Source of the DNA: Phytohabitans rumicis | GTDB taxonomy: Bacteria; Actinomycetota; Actinomycetes; Mycobacteriales; Micromonosporaceae | NCBI RefSeq assembly: GCF_011764445.1 | Contig: NZ_BLPG01000001.1 | Coordinates: forward strand, 9,043,316-9,107,315 | Direction: 5' to 3' | DNA length: 64,000 bases | Shown here: positions 35,686 through 46,639 of the stretch, piece after piece | Layout: each line of letters opens with the position of its first letter | Numbering within the stretch: the first letter of the stretch is position 1 | The notes under the pieces: generated by a model | What the model was told of the DNA's origin: nothing | What the model saw: the letters and a program-made list of their open reading frames with translations, nothing else | Database searches by the model: none | Position numbers and translations under genes: made by a program

Positions 35686-36486
35686 CTCCAGCGTGGCGGC
35701 GTGGTCCGGCACGTACGTGATGGCCTTGCGCGACGGCCGCTGGTAGCCGCCGGCGGGTGGGCGCTCGGGCAGCCGCAGCGGCGGGCGCTCGACCTCGTAG
35801 TAGGGCACGGTCGAGAGCAGGTGGGCGATCATGTTGATCCGGGCCCGCCGCTTGTCGTCGCTCTCCACGTCGTACCACGGGGTCTCGGGCCGGTCGGTGC
35901 GGGCCATCATCTCGTCCTTGGCGCGGGAGTAGTCCTCCCACCGGGTGATCGACTCCAGGTCCATAGGGGACAGTTTCCAGCGCCGCATCGGGTCGTCCAG
36001 CCGGGCCCGGAATCGGCGCTCCTGCTCGGCGTCGCTGACCGAGAACCAGTACTTGCGCAGCAGGATGCCGTCCTGCACCAGCAGCTCCTCGAAGATCGGG
36101 CACTGGTGCAGGAACCGCTGGTACTCGGCCTCGGTGCAGAAGCCCATGACCCGTTCCACACCGGCCCGGTTGTACCAGCTGCGGTCGAACAGCACGATCT
36201 CCCCGGCGGCCGGCAGGTGCTCCACGTACCGCTGGAAGTACCACTGGGTGCGCTGCCGCTCGGTCGGCGCGGGCAGTGCGGTGATCCGCGCGATGCGGGG
36301 GTTGAGGTACTCGGCGACCCGCTTGACCGACCCGCCCTTGCCGGCGGCGTCCCGTCCCTCGAAGATCACCACGACGCGGGCGCCCTCCACCCGTACCCAC
36401 TCCTGGAGCTTGACCAGCTCGCCCTGGAGGCGGAAGAGCTCCTCCTCGTAGATCTTGCGCGGGAGCCGCTCGGTCTTACGTGCCAT
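35680..36486 (-). CDS. ppk2: Polyphosphate kinase 2
   Basis: 268 residues. Walker A FEGRDAAGKGG, DRSWYNRAGVERVMGF with the conserved lid and Walker B region, and RKYWFSVSDAEQERRF are hallmarks of PPK2. The RSWYNRA stretch and overall length fit the one-domain class that phosphorylates nucleoside diphosphates from polyphosphate (or the reverse). It is soluble and cytoplasmic. The neighbours do not point to a pathway. Confidence 0.92.
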   Translation of the reverse strand: MARKTERLPRKIYEEELFRLQGELVKLQEWVRVEGARVVVIFEGRDAAGKGGSVKRVAEYLNPRIARITALPAPTERQRTQWYFQRYVEHLPAAGEIVLFDRSWYNRAGVERVMGFCTEAEYQRFLHQCPIFEELLVQDGILLRKYWFSVSDAEQERRFRARLDDPMRRWKLSPMDLESITRWEDYSRAKDEMMARTDRPETPWYDVESDDKRRARINMIAHLLSTVPYYEVERPPLRLPERPPAGGYQRPSRKAITYVPDHAATLES

Positions 36487-36505
36487 CCGCTCACCGTAGC
36501 CCGGG

Positions 36506-38178
36506 CTATCCCTGCGTGCGCCGCCATTCCTGGTACGCGGCCACCGCGGTGGGCAGGGTGGGAAAGATGCGGTCCGCGCCGACGGACGCGGTGAGCCCGA
36601 ACGCGGTGAGGTCGTCGAGCAGGTCCTGCTTGACCCGGGCCAGGGCGAAGACGATGCCGCGCCCGGTCAGCTCGGCGCGCACCAGGTCGAGGGCGTCCAG
36701 ACCGGTGCTGTCGACCTCCACATTGGCCTCGGTGTTGAGCACGAACCAGGCCACCGGGTCCGGCTGGTCGTCGACGGCGGCGAGGGCGCGGCGCCGGAAG
36801 TCCTCGGCGTTGGCGAAGAACAGCGGCGAGTCGTACCGGTAGACCACGAGGCCGGGGATGGTCGTCGCTTGTGGATAGTCGTCGATGTCGTGCATGCCGG
36901 CCAGGTCGGGCACGAGCCCCTGGACGGCGTCGTGCGGGCGGGCCACCCGGTGCAGCATCTCGGCGACCGACAGGCCGACGGCGACGAGGATGCCGTACAG
37001 GATGTCGAAGACCAGCACGCCCGTGCACGCCGCGACGGCCAGCGCCAGCTCGGTCCGCCGGAACGCGGCGAGCTTGCGGAAGCCGGGCACGTCGATGAGG
37101 CGGACCGCGGCGTACACGATGAGGGCGCCGAGCGCGGCGGTGGGGAAGCGTTCCAGCAGGGGTCCGAGCAGCAGCAGGACGCCGAGCACCGCCGCCAGCG
37201 CGACGAGCGAATAGACCTGGGTACGGCTGCCCGCCGCGGCGCCGAGCGCGGTGCGGCTGCCGCTGCTGCTGATCGGGAAGCCGCGCAGCACGCCGGCGCC
37301 GACGTTCGCCGCGCCGAGCGCCAGCAGTTCCTGGTTGGTGTCGACCTCGTAGCCGCCCCGCTCGGCGAAGGAGCGGGCGGTCAGCACGGTGTCGGTGTAG
37401 CCGACGACCAGCACGCCGACCGCCGGCAGCAGCAGGTCCCGCATGTCGCCGAGATCGGGCAGCGTCGGGGTGGGCAGGCCCTCCGGGATCGGGCCGACGA
37501 CCGAGATGCCGCGGCGTTCCAGGTCGAACATCGCGACGGCGGCGGTGGCCAGCAGCACGGCGAGCAGCGGCGTCGGCAGGCTGGGGAAGCGCCAGGCGGC
37601 CAGGAACAGGAACGCCAGGACCGCGAGCGCGAACAGCAGCGTCGCCGTGTGCATATCGTCCAGGTTGGACACGAACGAGGCCAGCTCCGCGGCGAAGGTG
37701 TCGCCCTCGACGGGTACGCCGGTGAGCTTGCCGAGCTGTCCGGAGATCATGATGAGGGCGACGCCGGCCATGTAGCCGACCAGGATCGGCCGGGACAGCA
37801 GATCGGCCAGGAAGCCCAGCCGGACGGCGTACGCGATGAGGCACAGCACCCCGACGACCACGGCGAGCGTGGCCGCGAGCGCCGCGTACCGGCCCGGGTC
37901 GCCGGCGGCCAGCGGGGCGACGGCGGTCGCGGTCATCAGCGCGGTGGTGGACTCCGGCCCGACCGACAGCTGACGCGACGAGCCGAGCAGCGCGTACAGC
38001 GCCAGCGGTGCCAGGATCGCCCACAGCCCGGTCACCGGCGGCAGGCCGGCCAGCCCCGCGTACGCCATCACCTGGGGCACCAGGTACGCCGCGACGGTGA
38101 GCCCGGCGAGCAGGTCGCCCGCAGCCAGGACCTCTGGTACCGGCGCAACTGGGCGAGCCCCGGCAGCAACGTGATCAC
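36506..38178 (-). CDS. SulP-family anion transporter with STAS domain (frameshifted near the start)
   Basis: About 557 residues after correction. The SulP signature is [20 protein letters not shown] and [13 protein letters not shown], with about 11 membrane segments, [20 protein letters not shown] and a C-terminal STAS domain ([11 protein letters not shown]). The expected N-terminus ([20 protein letters not shown]) is encoded from GTG at 38178, but one base is missing near 38115. Without it the frame runs into AAGDLLAGL. It should import sulfate or a similar oxyanion, or bicarbonate. Confidence 0.87.
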
Positions 38179-38213
38179 CTTGGCATCGTCGCACCCCGGG
38201 ACCTACGTCAGGG

Positions 38214-40447
38214 TTAGGGGGATTTCGCGGGTGTTTTTCGCGGACGGGGGTCGTGGTTGAGCCAGCCCAGGTCGAGCAGCTGCAGGGCGTAGTCGCCCGG
38301 CGCGGGCCACGTCAATGTGAAGATCAGCGCCTCGTCCTTGGCTACCTCGTCCGGGTTGAGCAGCGCGGACGTGCCGGGCAGCGGGGCCTCGACGGTGCGC
38401 TTGTCGGGGAGGCGGAGGCGGAAGTTCCCGGTGTCGATGTTCTGCCCGCCGGGCCGGTTGTCCGCGCCGTGGTACTTGATGTCGATCCGGCAGGACAGGT
38501 GGCGCTGCCCGTCCTTGACCTGATAGCCGGTTTCCAGGTTGTCGCCGCGGATCTCGCACCTGGCGACCGTCATGGTCAGGGCGCCCGCCGACACGGATTT
38601 GTTGGTCAGCACGGTCTTCGGTTCCAGCGGGACGAATTCGCCGTCGCCGCCGAACGGGACAATCGCCTGGAGCAGTCCGGCCCGCCCGACCGTCAGGACG
38701 CCGTCGGTCAGGCGCTCCGGCCGCTCCGGGAGCCGGAACGCCGCCGTGCCGTTGCTGGTGGCCCGGGCGGGCACGGGGTTGCTGCCCTCGAACCCGCCCT
38801 CGTAGCTCTGGGCGCCGAGCTTGACCACGAGGTCCACGTCCGGGTACTCCTGCCGGTCGGTCAGGTTCTCCAGGGTCACGCCGATGGTGAGCGGCGGGTC
38901 CTGGGAGTCGTCGTACTGGGCGGTGCCGAAGGTCAGCTTGAAGCCGCCGTACCACACGGTTTTGTCGATCTTCGCGGTCTGCCGGGCGGCGCCGGCCTGG
39001 GCGTCGTTCTCCTGCGGCTTGGCGCCGACGACGATGCTGCTGTCGGGGCTCGCCCCGGTGCCGTTACCGGTGTTGTTGCCGGTGTTGTCGCCGCCCGTGT
39101 CGTTGCCGAGCAACTGGTAGCTGGCGACCGCGCCCGCGCTCACCAGCAGGACCGCGGCCGCGGCGAGGGCGTACCCGATGCGGGGCCGGGTCCGCCGGGC
39201 CGGTGGCTTGGTGAGCGGGGGCGGGGTGGGCCACAGCGGGACGGGCGGCGGGCCGGCGGTGGGGACCGCCGAGGCGGGTACGACGGGGGATACCGGCGTG
39301 GCCGAGATCGGGGCGGCGGAGACGGGCGCGAGCGGCGGCGGCGCGGAGACGGGTGCGGCCGCGGGCCGGCCGCCGGGCAGGGCGTCCAGGCTGCCCAGCG
39401 CGACCACGAGTTCGGGCTGCTCGATGACCGTCGGCGCGATGCCGAGGCGCTGGTGCAGCATCGTGCCGACCAGCGGGATCCGGCTCGATCCGCCGACGAG
39501 GAACAGCCCGGCGACCTGGTCGGCGGCCAGGCCGGTGCGGGCCAGGGCCGCGGCGGTCAGGTCGACGGTACGCGCCAGCCACGGCCGGGCCAGCGCCTCG
39601 AACTGCTCCCGCGTCACGTGCACGTGCGTGTCGAACAGCGGCACGTGCACCGTCGCCGACGGCGCCCGGGACAGCTGCTCCTTCACCGCGCGGGCCTCCT
39701 CGAAGAGGGTGTGCCGCTGGCGGCGTACCGCCTCGTCGTCGGACTCGCGCAGCCGCGCCCACAGTGCGGGGTCGCGCGTGGCCATCGCCTCGCCGACCAG
39801 GTCGACCACGGCGGCGTCCAGGTCCAGGCCGCCTACGTCGACGCCGTCGCTGGCGAGCACCTCCCACACCTGGTCGGGCCGGCGGCGCAGCACGCTGGTG
39901 TCGAACGTGCCGGCGCCGAAGTCGTACACCACCAGGGCGGCGCCGGGGGCACCGGGCGGCCGAGCACCGTCGTGAAGTAGGCCGCCGCCGCGACCGGCTC
40001 CGGCACGAGGGTCAACTGCCCGAGGCCCGCGCGCTGGGCGGCCTCCGCGAGCACGCCGCGCCTGGTCGTGGCCCAATTCGCCGGGTACGTCAGAACGGTG
40101 GCCCCCGGTGATCCGCCGCCGACCCGGGCGGCCTCGGCGGCGACCCGGCGCAGCACGGCGGCCACGAGCTCGGCCACGGGGTACTCGCGGGTGCCGAGCA
40201 GGACGGTCCCGTCGTCTATGCGACGCTTGGGGTTGGGCTCGAAGCGGGTCGGGTCGACCCGGGCGCCGCGGTGGGCGTCGCGCCCCACGAGCAGGGGCCG
40301 GTCATCTTCGCCGTACACCGCGGAGGACAGCAGCGGACCGGAGTCGAAAAGCAACTGTTGTACGCGCGCGCCCTGCACCGTGAGGGCCGCGACGGTGTGT
40401 GTCGTCCCGAAGTCGATGCCGAGCCGAGAGGATTCATATCCATACAC
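38214..40447 (-). CDS. Hsp70-like protein with membrane segment and outside domain (frameshifted once)
   Basis: About 744 residues after correction. The N-terminal actin-like Hsp70 ATPase has LGIDFGTTHTVAAL, YPANWATTRRGVLAEAAQRA, YDFGAGTFDTSVLRR and GLFLVGGSSRIPLVG. The break lies in the G run at 39954-39956; adding one base gives LGRPGAPGAALVVYDFG. There is no substrate-binding domain. Instead a Pro-rich linker, one membrane segment (IGYALAAAAVLLVSAGAVAS) and a 300-residue C-terminal domain, probably extracellular, follow. Such proteins are common in actinomycetes. The function is unknown; cell-envelope sensing or chaperoning is possible. Confidence 0.82.
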
Positions 40448-40542
40448 GCCGCTACCGTAGCGACGCCCGTCAACCGATCCGCCATGCTAGTGATCGTTTG
40501 TCCCGTTATGATCAAGTGGACGCTCGCCGATTGGAGGAGACA

Positions 40543-41550
40543 GTGGACGTCGGTGCGGTCGCATGGCTGGTCACGATCGGTTTGATCCTCGGCCTACTGG
40601 CTGTGGACCTGGCCCTGGCGGCGGTACGCCCGCACGTGATCGGCTTCAAGGAGGCCGTCGCCTGGTCGCTGTTCTACATCGCGGTGGCGATCGGGTTCGG
40701 GCTGGTGCTCATCGCGCAGCACGGCGGCGAATTCGGCACCCAGTACTTCGCCGGCTACATCGTCGAGAAGAGCCTGTCGGTCGACAACCTGTTCGTGTTC
40801 GTCATCATCATGAGCACGTTCGCGGTGCCGGCCCAGTATCAGCACAAGGTGCTCACCTTCGGCATCATCCTGGCGCTGATCATGCGGGCCGCGTTCATCC
40901 TGCTGGGCGCCGCGCTGCTGAACCTGTTCACGTTCATGTTCCTGGTCTTCGGCCTCCTGCTGATCTTCACCGCGGTGCAGCTCTTCCGGCACCGCGACGA
41001 GGACCCCGACGTGCAGGAGAACGTGCTGGTCCGGGCCACCCGCCGGGTCCTGCCGGTCACGGACGGGTACTCCGGCGGCCGGCTGTTCACCCGCCTGGAC
41101 GGCCGCCGTGCCGTGACGCCGCTGTTCATCGTGCTGGTCGCCATCGGCAGCACCGACCTGCTCTTCGCCCTCGACTCGATCCCGGCGGTCTTCGGCGTCA
41201 CCGAGGAGCCGTACCTGGTGTTCACCGCGAACGCGTTCGCCCTGCTCGGCCTGCGCGCGCTGTACTTCCTGGTCAGCGGGCTGCTCGACCGGCTGGTCTA
41301 CCTGTCCACGGGCCTGGCCATCATCCTGGCGTTCATCGGGGTCAAGCTGGTCCTGCACTGGGCCCACAAGGACATCGACGACAGCGTGCCCGAGGTCAGC
41401 ACCGCGCTGTCCCTGGGCGTGATCGGGGTGGTCCTCACCGTCACCACCGTCGCCAGCCTCGTCAAGGTCCGCCGCGACCCGACCGCGCGCGCCCACGCCG
41501 GCTCGCTGCGCGCCACTCCCGTGAACGAGCGCAACGAACCGCGTCAATGA
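40543..41550 (+). CDS. TerC-family integral membrane protein
   Basis: 335 residues from a GTG with GGAGG 6-10 nt before it. TerC motifs are clear: GYIVEKSLSVDNLFVFVIIM, VLTFGIILALIMRAAFI, and STDLLFALDSIPAVFGVTEE. About nine membrane segments. TerC proteins are linked to tellurite resistance and, more recently, to metal (manganese) export to support secreted metalloenzymes. Conserved acidic residues in the two NLFVF/FALDS helices are intact. It is a single gene with a divergent Hsp70-like neighbour. Confidence 0.92.
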   Translation: MDVGAVAWLVTIGLILGLLAVDLALAAVRPHVIGFKEAVAWSLFYIAVAIGFGLVLIAQHGGEFGTQYFAGYIVEKSLSVDNLFVFVIIMSTFAVPAQYQHKVLTFGIILALIMRAAFILLGAALLNLFTFMFLVFGLLLIFTAVQLFRHRDEDPDVQENVLVRATRRVLPVTDGYSGGRLFTRLDGRRAVTPLFIVLVAIGSTDLLFALDSIPAVFGVTEEPYLVFTANAFALLGLRALYFLVSGLLDRLVYLSTGLAIILAFIGVKLVLHWAHKDIDDSVPEVSTALSLGVIGVVLTVTTVASLVKVRRDPTARAHAGSLRATPVNERNEPRQ

Positions 41551-41557
41551 CCGGCCG

Positions 41558-42996
41558 TCACCGTCGTTCGAAGAGTGCGACGGTGCCCTTGGTGACCTGC
41601 CACAGCCCGACCATGCGGTAGCCGTCGCCCAGCGCCCGGCCCAGGGCGCCGGCGCCATCCAACGGGGTGCCGGAGGACCACATCCGGAAGAGCCACACGC
41701 GCCCGGTGTCGCCGAGGCAGGGCACCGGATCCGGGCACTGCTCGGCGTCGAGCCGGCCGGCGTCGGCGGCCGGGCGGGTCAGTAACAGGTCGGTCGGGGC
41801 GGCGTCGCCCGGCAGGTAGTAGTCGATGCCGGCGCGGAGCGACCAGCGCCCGCGGGGTGGTAGACGATGCCGTCGCCCGCGCGCTGGTGGTCGGCGACGA
41901 CCCGGGCCGCGGCGCGGAAGTCCGGGCCGTGGTGGGCGGCGGGACCGCGTAGCGTCCGGTGCGCGGGCAGGGCCGCCAGGGTCAGCGCGGCCAGCAGGGC
42001 ACCGGCGAGGTAGGGCGTCGCGGGTGGCCGTACCGTCCGCAGGCCCGCCGCCGCGAGCAGGGCCGCGGGGGCCAGGACGAAGAGGGCGTACCGCGGCATC
42101 CACAGTGGATCCAGCAGGAACGACACGCCCAGCAGCAACACCGGCGGCACCGTCACCGCCACGAGTAGCTCCGCGACCAGCCGGCGTTCGGGCCGGCGGA
42201 CCACCGCGAGCAGTGCGGCGAGCGCCAGCAGCAGGGCGGCCGTGCCCGAGCCGGCCAGGCTCCCCGGCGCCGCGCGCACGGTGCCCAGCGTCACCGGGGC
42301 CATCCAGTCCAGCTGGTCGCCGCGCTGGCCCAAGCCGAGCACGACCAGCGGCGCCACGAGAAGCAGCGCCACGGCGGTCGCCGGCACGGCGCGCAGGAGC
42401 CGCCGGTCCCGGTCCCGGTCGTGCCACCAGCGGGTGGCCAGTGCCCACGCGTGGCCGGCGAGCACCAGCAGGCCGAGGATGTGCGCCAGGCCGAGCAGCA
42501 GCACCGTCGCGGCGTACCCGATCCAGCGCCACCATCCTGGACGCCGCACCGCCTCGTAGAACAGCAGCGTCGCGAGCGTCGCGAGCAGGAAGGCGAAGCC
42601 GTAGGCGCGGGCGTCCTGGGCGTACCGGGACAGCGGTGGGAGCGTCGCCAGGATCAGGCCGGCGACGAGCCCGACCGCCGGATCGAGCAGCCGCCGGCCC
42701 AGTTCCGCCGCGACGCCCACGCCCGCCGCCATCGCGATCAGCGACGGGGCCCGCAGCGCGATCTCGGACGTGCCGAAGACGGCGGTCCAGCAATGCATGA
42801 ACAGGTAGTACGGCGTGATGACCCCGTCCATGGCGCCGGCCTGCCGCAGGATGTCCTCGACGCTGCGCTGGCCGACCAGGTGCGTGGCGTTCTCGTCCCA
42901 GCCCAGCGCGGGGTGGCCGAGTCCGACGGCGCCGGTGACGAGCATCGCCAGTGCGGAAAACAGGGCAGGTGCCGCCCGCTTGAGTGTGTGGCTCAC
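41558..42996 (-). CDS. Polytopic membrane glycosyltransferase (GT39/PMT-like; frameshifted once)
   Basis: About 479 residues after correction. The N-terminal region HPALGWDENATHLVGQRSVE with the DE pair in the first outside loop, and about ten membrane helices, are typical of lipid-linked-sugar dependent glycosyltransferases (ArnT/PMT superfamily). The frame breaks in the G run at 41854-41857. One added base gives GIVYHPRGRWSLRAGIDYYL and continues through LFRMWSSGTPLD to the end. It likely transfers a sugar from a polyprenyl carrier to an extracellular acceptor. Confidence 0.8.
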
Positions 42997-43027
42997 ATGG
43001 GTGCATGCCCGTAGGCAGGCAACCGCG

Positions 43028-43791
43028 TCAGCGCGGGCCGCCGACCGTGGCCTGCCCCAGGACGCGGCGGTGCACCGCGCGTACCGCCGGGCCTGGCTCG
43101 ATGCCCAACTCCTCGGTGAGCAGCCGGTACAGCCGCTGGTACGCGGCCAGCGCCTCGCCCTGCCGGCCGGCGCGGTGCAGGGCGGTCATCAGCTGGCCCA
43201 GAAGCGTTCCCGGAGCGGGTATCGGGCGGTCAGGCCCTGCAACTCGGCCACCAGCGCCGGGCTCGGGTCCGCCAGATCGAGCTCGATCCGCCGTTCCAGC
43301 GCCGCCAGCCGCCGGTCCACCAGCCGCGGCGCCTCCACCCGGTCCAGCCAGGCCGACCGCGCGTCCTGGAACGGGTCGCCGCGCCACAGCGCCAGCGCCG
43401 CCACCAGCAAGGCCCGCTCGGTATCGGGTTCGGTCGCGCGGGCGGCCGCGTCGACCAGCCGGACGAACAGCCGGGCGTCCACGTTGTCCGGCTCGACCAT
43501 CAGCGCGTACCCGGCCGGCACCGTGCGGATCAGCTCCGCGCCCAGCAGGCGGCGCAGCCGCGCGACGTACACCTGGGTGGTCCGGCGGACGTCCTGCGGC
43601 GGGTCGTCTCCCCACACGGCGGCGGCCAGCCGCCCGATCGGCACCGGCTCGCCCGCGGCCAGCGCCAGCACCGCCAGCATCGTGCGGAGCCTCGATGCCG
43701 TCGGCACCACCGGCCGCCCGCGCACCGACACCGTCAGCGAACCCAACACCCCGATCAGCGGCACCCCCGTGCCGACCGCATTCCCCGTCAC
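43028..43791 (-). CDS. SARP/AfsR-type regulator: OmpR-like DNA-binding plus BTAD (frameshifted once)
   Basis: About 254 residues after correction. The winged helix (VLGSLTVSVRGRPVV, LRTMLAVLALAAGEPVPIGR and VYVARLRRLLGAELIRTVPA) is followed by a bacterial transcriptional activation domain (VEAPRLVDRRLAALERRIEL). One base is missing near 43195; adding it gives RYPLRERFWAQLMTALHRAG and the BTAD completes normally (LTEELGIEPGPAVRAVHRR). Such short SARPs activate secondary-metabolite or stress genes. A second SARP lies 0.8 kb away. Confidence 0.85.
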
Positions 43792-43881
43792 CGCACCACT
43801 GTCCGTCGTGGACCGTGCGGACGCCCGCCGCCGGCGCGGCGATGTCCGGAATCCTGGGACGCCGGTCCGCCGGGCACCGGG

Positions 43882-44442
43882 TCAGTCGACCACCGCCAGG
43901 ACGATCGCGCCTATTCCCAGGGGTACGTCGAGGAGCACGCAGAACTCGGCCAGCGACCGGGGAACCACGGTGTTGCGTCGATAGTGGACGACGTCCCACG
44001 CGGCGTGGGCGGCCAGCGTGACACCGGCCAGCGCCAGGCCGGCGCGGGGAGCGACGACCAGCGCGGTCATGGCCAACCCGCCGTACCCGGCGAGGGCGAG
44101 GGTCTGTGCGGTCAGCGCCGGCCGGGGCGCCCCGCCGGCGAGGCCGGCGCCGAGCAGGGCCAGGGCGGTGAGGCCGAGGCCGGCCCACCACGGCAGTCCG
44201 GCAAGCTCGCAGACGGTGACGACCACGCTGGCGCCGAGGACCCCGGCCCAGGCGATCCACGGCCGGTCGAGCGCGGCGGCGCCGAGATAGCACAGCGTCG
44301 CGACGGCGATCACGATCGCGACGGAGTCCCGGTCCGCGCCGGTGGCCAACTGGAACGCCGCGGCGGCCAGCCCGAGCGCGCTCGGCCAGCGATGTAGCAC
44401 GGCTTGCCTCATGGCCGGAAGAGTAGGCGGAGCCGCCTTCAT
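43882..44442 (-). CDS. Small integral membrane protein, unknown
   Basis: About 186 residues with six hydrophobic segments (ALGLAAAAFQLATGADRDS, VAIVIAVATLCYLGAAAL, IAWAGVLGASVVVTVCELAG, LGLTALALLGAGLAGGA, LALAGYGGLAMTALVVA, LLDVPLGIGAIVLAVVD). A histidine-containing stretch HAAWDVVHYRRNTVVPRSLA is the only polar feature. I do not recognise a family. ATG at 44442 is tentative; an ATG at 44412 would remove 10 residues. It sits between two SARP regulators, so it may be their target. Confidence 0.6.
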   Translation of the reverse strand: MKAAPPTLPAMRQAVLHRWPSALGLAAAAFQLATGADRDSVAIVIAVATLCYLGAAALDRPWIAWAGVLGASVVVTVCELAGLPWWAGLGLTALALLGAGLAGGAPRPALTAQTLALAGYGGLAMTALVVAPRAGLALAGVTLAAHAAWDVVHYRRNTVVPRSLAEFCVLLDVPLGIGAIVLAVVD

Positions 44443-44611
44443 ATCGGTTTCACCGACATACCCGCGGCGGCCTGCGGCGTTGCGTGATAGCGCAACGAAT
44501 CCGGCCGATGATCTTGCGAGGCGCAGACACGGGTATGCCACTGTGCTTGTATCGCGGCGTACGCAAACCAACGGGGTGGTTGTACATGGCAGGTAGCAAC
44601 ACGGGGGTGCT

Positions 44612-45493
44612 GTGAACGGTGCTCTTGAGGTCGGCCTGCTCGGCCCGGTCCGGGTAGTGGCGGACGGACGGACGGTGGCGCTCGCCGCGCCGCGGCGGCG
44701 GGTGATCCTCGCCGCGCTCGCGCTCGCCCCCGGGCGGGTGGTCAGCATCGACGCACTGGCCCGCTACGCCTGGGCCGAGGACATCCCGGCGCTGGCCCGG
44801 CGGGCTTTGTCCACTGTGGTGACCCGGGTACGGCAGGACGTCGGCATGGACGTCATCACCGGCACCCGCGGCGGGTACACGCTGGCGGTCCCCGCCCAGG
44901 CGGTGGACGTGTTCCAGTTCCGTGCGCTGGTGAGCTCGGCCCGGTCGGCGGCGGGCGCCGCGGAGCTGGCACTGCTCGACCGCGCGCTGGCCTGCTGGCG
45001 CGGCGAGCCGCTGCAGGACGTGGGATCGGAGGCGCTCGCCGGCGAGTACGGACCGGGGCTGACCGAGGAGTGGTTCGCCGCGGCCGAGCGCCGGGTCGAC
45101 CTGCTGCTCGCCGCGGGCGGGCACGCCGATCTGGTGGCCCACCTGCGGGGCCTGACGGCGCAACAGCCGCTGCGTGAGTCGCTGTGGTGCCGGCTGATGG
45201 TGGCCCTGTACCGCTCGGGCCGGCAGGCCGAGGCGCTGGAGGCGTACCAGGCGGTGCGGGAGGTCCTGGTGGACCGGCTCGGGGTCGGGCCGGGCCGGGA
45301 ACTGGTGGCCGCGCACCGCGCCGTGCTGACCGACGACCCGGCGGTGGCCGCGCCCGCGGCGGTGATCCGGCGCCCGAGGCCGGCCCGGCGGCACCCGCGC
45401 CGGCTGCGGCTGACCCGGCGCCGGCTCAGCGCCGCCCGCGTAGTGTCCGGCGCAGGTCGTCCACCCACAGATCGGGGATCTCCCACGGGATGA
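44612..45493 (+). CDS. SARP/AfsR-type transcriptional regulator
   Basis: 293 residues from a GTG. The DNA-binding domain (VGLLGPVRVVADGRTVAL, RRRVILAALALAPGRVVSID, VVTRVRQDVGMDVITGTRGG) is followed by BTAD (YGPGLTEEWFAAAERRVDL, LRESLWCRLMVALYRSGRQA). It ends with about 50 low-complexity Arg/Pro residues that run 68 bp into the convergent epoxide hydrolase gene. The tail after AHRAVLTDDPAVAA is probably not functional, and a missed frameshift there is possible. Confidence 0.82.
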   Translation: MNGALEVGLLGPVRVVADGRTVALAAPRRRVILAALALAPGRVVSIDALARYAWAEDIPALARRALSTVVTRVRQDVGMDVITGTRGGYTLAVPAQAVDVFQFRALVSSARSAAGAAELALLDRALACWRGEPLQDVGSEALAGEYGPGLTEEWFAAAERRVDLLLAAGGHADLVAHLRGLTAQQPLRESLWCRLMVALYRSGRQAEALEAYQAVREVLVDRLGVGPGRELVAAHRAVLTDDPAVAAPAAVIRRPRPARRHPRRLRLTRRRLSAARVVSGAGRPPTDRGSPTG

Positions 45494-46630
45494 AGTGGCC
45501 GCCACGCTCGTGCACGGTGAGGTTGACGTGGTTGTACCAGCCGCCGCGCTCGCTGGCGAGGAAGTGCGCGACCCGCCCGTCGGTGGTGACGCCGGGCGGG
45601 TTCTCGTAGCCGATGAACGTGATGCCGGTGGGCGCCTCGACGGCCGGCCGCCGGTCGTGGGACGGGGTCCACGGGTAGCGGTTGTTGTTGGCGTACGTGC
45701 GGATCGAGGTGCCGATGCTGTTGCCGACCCAGTAGATCGTGGCGTGGGTGAGCAGGTCGTCCCGGGTGAAGACGGACTCGAGGTCGCCGCCGTTGTCGCT
45801 CCAGTTGGCCCAGCGGCGCAGGATCCACGCGAGCATCCCGGCGGGGGAGTCGGACAGCCCGTACGCCAGGGTGCCCGGGTCGAGCACGTGGGCGGCGAGG
45901 TGGACGGCGAAGCGCCTGTCCAGCGCGACGATCCGGGCGTGGACGTCGTCGGGCAGGCCGTCCGGGATGGGCTGGCCGCCGGACAGGTCCCAGGCCCGGT
46001 CGCCGTTGAACATGCTCAGCTTCTGCCCGGATCCAATGTGGATGGCGTACAGCTCGTCGGCGTACTTGTGACCGAGCTGGCCGGTCACCAGCGCCCCGAC
46101 GTCGCAGCCCGCGGCCGCGTACCGCCGGTGGCCGAGGGTCTTCGTCATGAGGGTGTGCCAGAGGTCGGCGACCTTCCAGAAGTTCATGTCCGGGTGGTCG
46201 GGCAGCGGCGTGGAGAACCCGAAGCCGGGAAACGACGGGACGATCACCTCGAACGCGTCGGCCGGGTCGCCGCCGTACGCGCCCGGGTCGGCGAGCGGAT
46301 CGACCACTTTGGACCAGTGCCAGAACGTCCAGGGCCAGCCGTGGGTGAGGATGAGCGGGATCGGCCGGGGTCCGGTGCCGGGCTTGCGCATGAAGTGCAC
46401 CGGCACGCCGTCGACGTCGACCCGGTAGTGCTCGTACGCGTTGATGGCCGCCTCGGCCGCGCGCCAGTCGTACCCGGTGTGCCAGTACTCGACGAGCCCC
46501 TGTAGGTAGGCGCGCTTGACCCGTAGTACCCGTCCTCGTTGCCCGCGTCGTCGGGCCAGCGGGTCAGCTCCAGGCGCCGCCGCAGGTCGGCGAGCACCTC
46601 ATCGGGTACGTGGATGGGTGTCGGCTGCAT
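45426..46630 (-). CDS. Epoxide hydrolase (EHN-type alpha/beta-hydrolase; frameshifted once)
   Basis: About 401 residues after correction. The N-terminal EHN region begins MQPTPIHVPDEVLADLRRRL with LTRWPDDAGNED. The frame breaks in CCC at 46520-46522; adding one base gives YYGVKRAYLQGLVEYWHTGY and joins the main domain (MRKPGTGPRPIPLILTHGWP, PSFPGFGFSTPLPD). The nucleophile is likely the Asp in AAAGCDVGALVTG. Later parts include GVTTDGRVAHFLA and HERGGHFIPWEIPDLWVDDL with the catalytic His. It lies 9 bp downstream of a MarR repressor gene and is probably induced by an epoxide or aromatic compound. Confidence 0.87.
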
Positions 46631-46639
46631 GGTCTTCTC

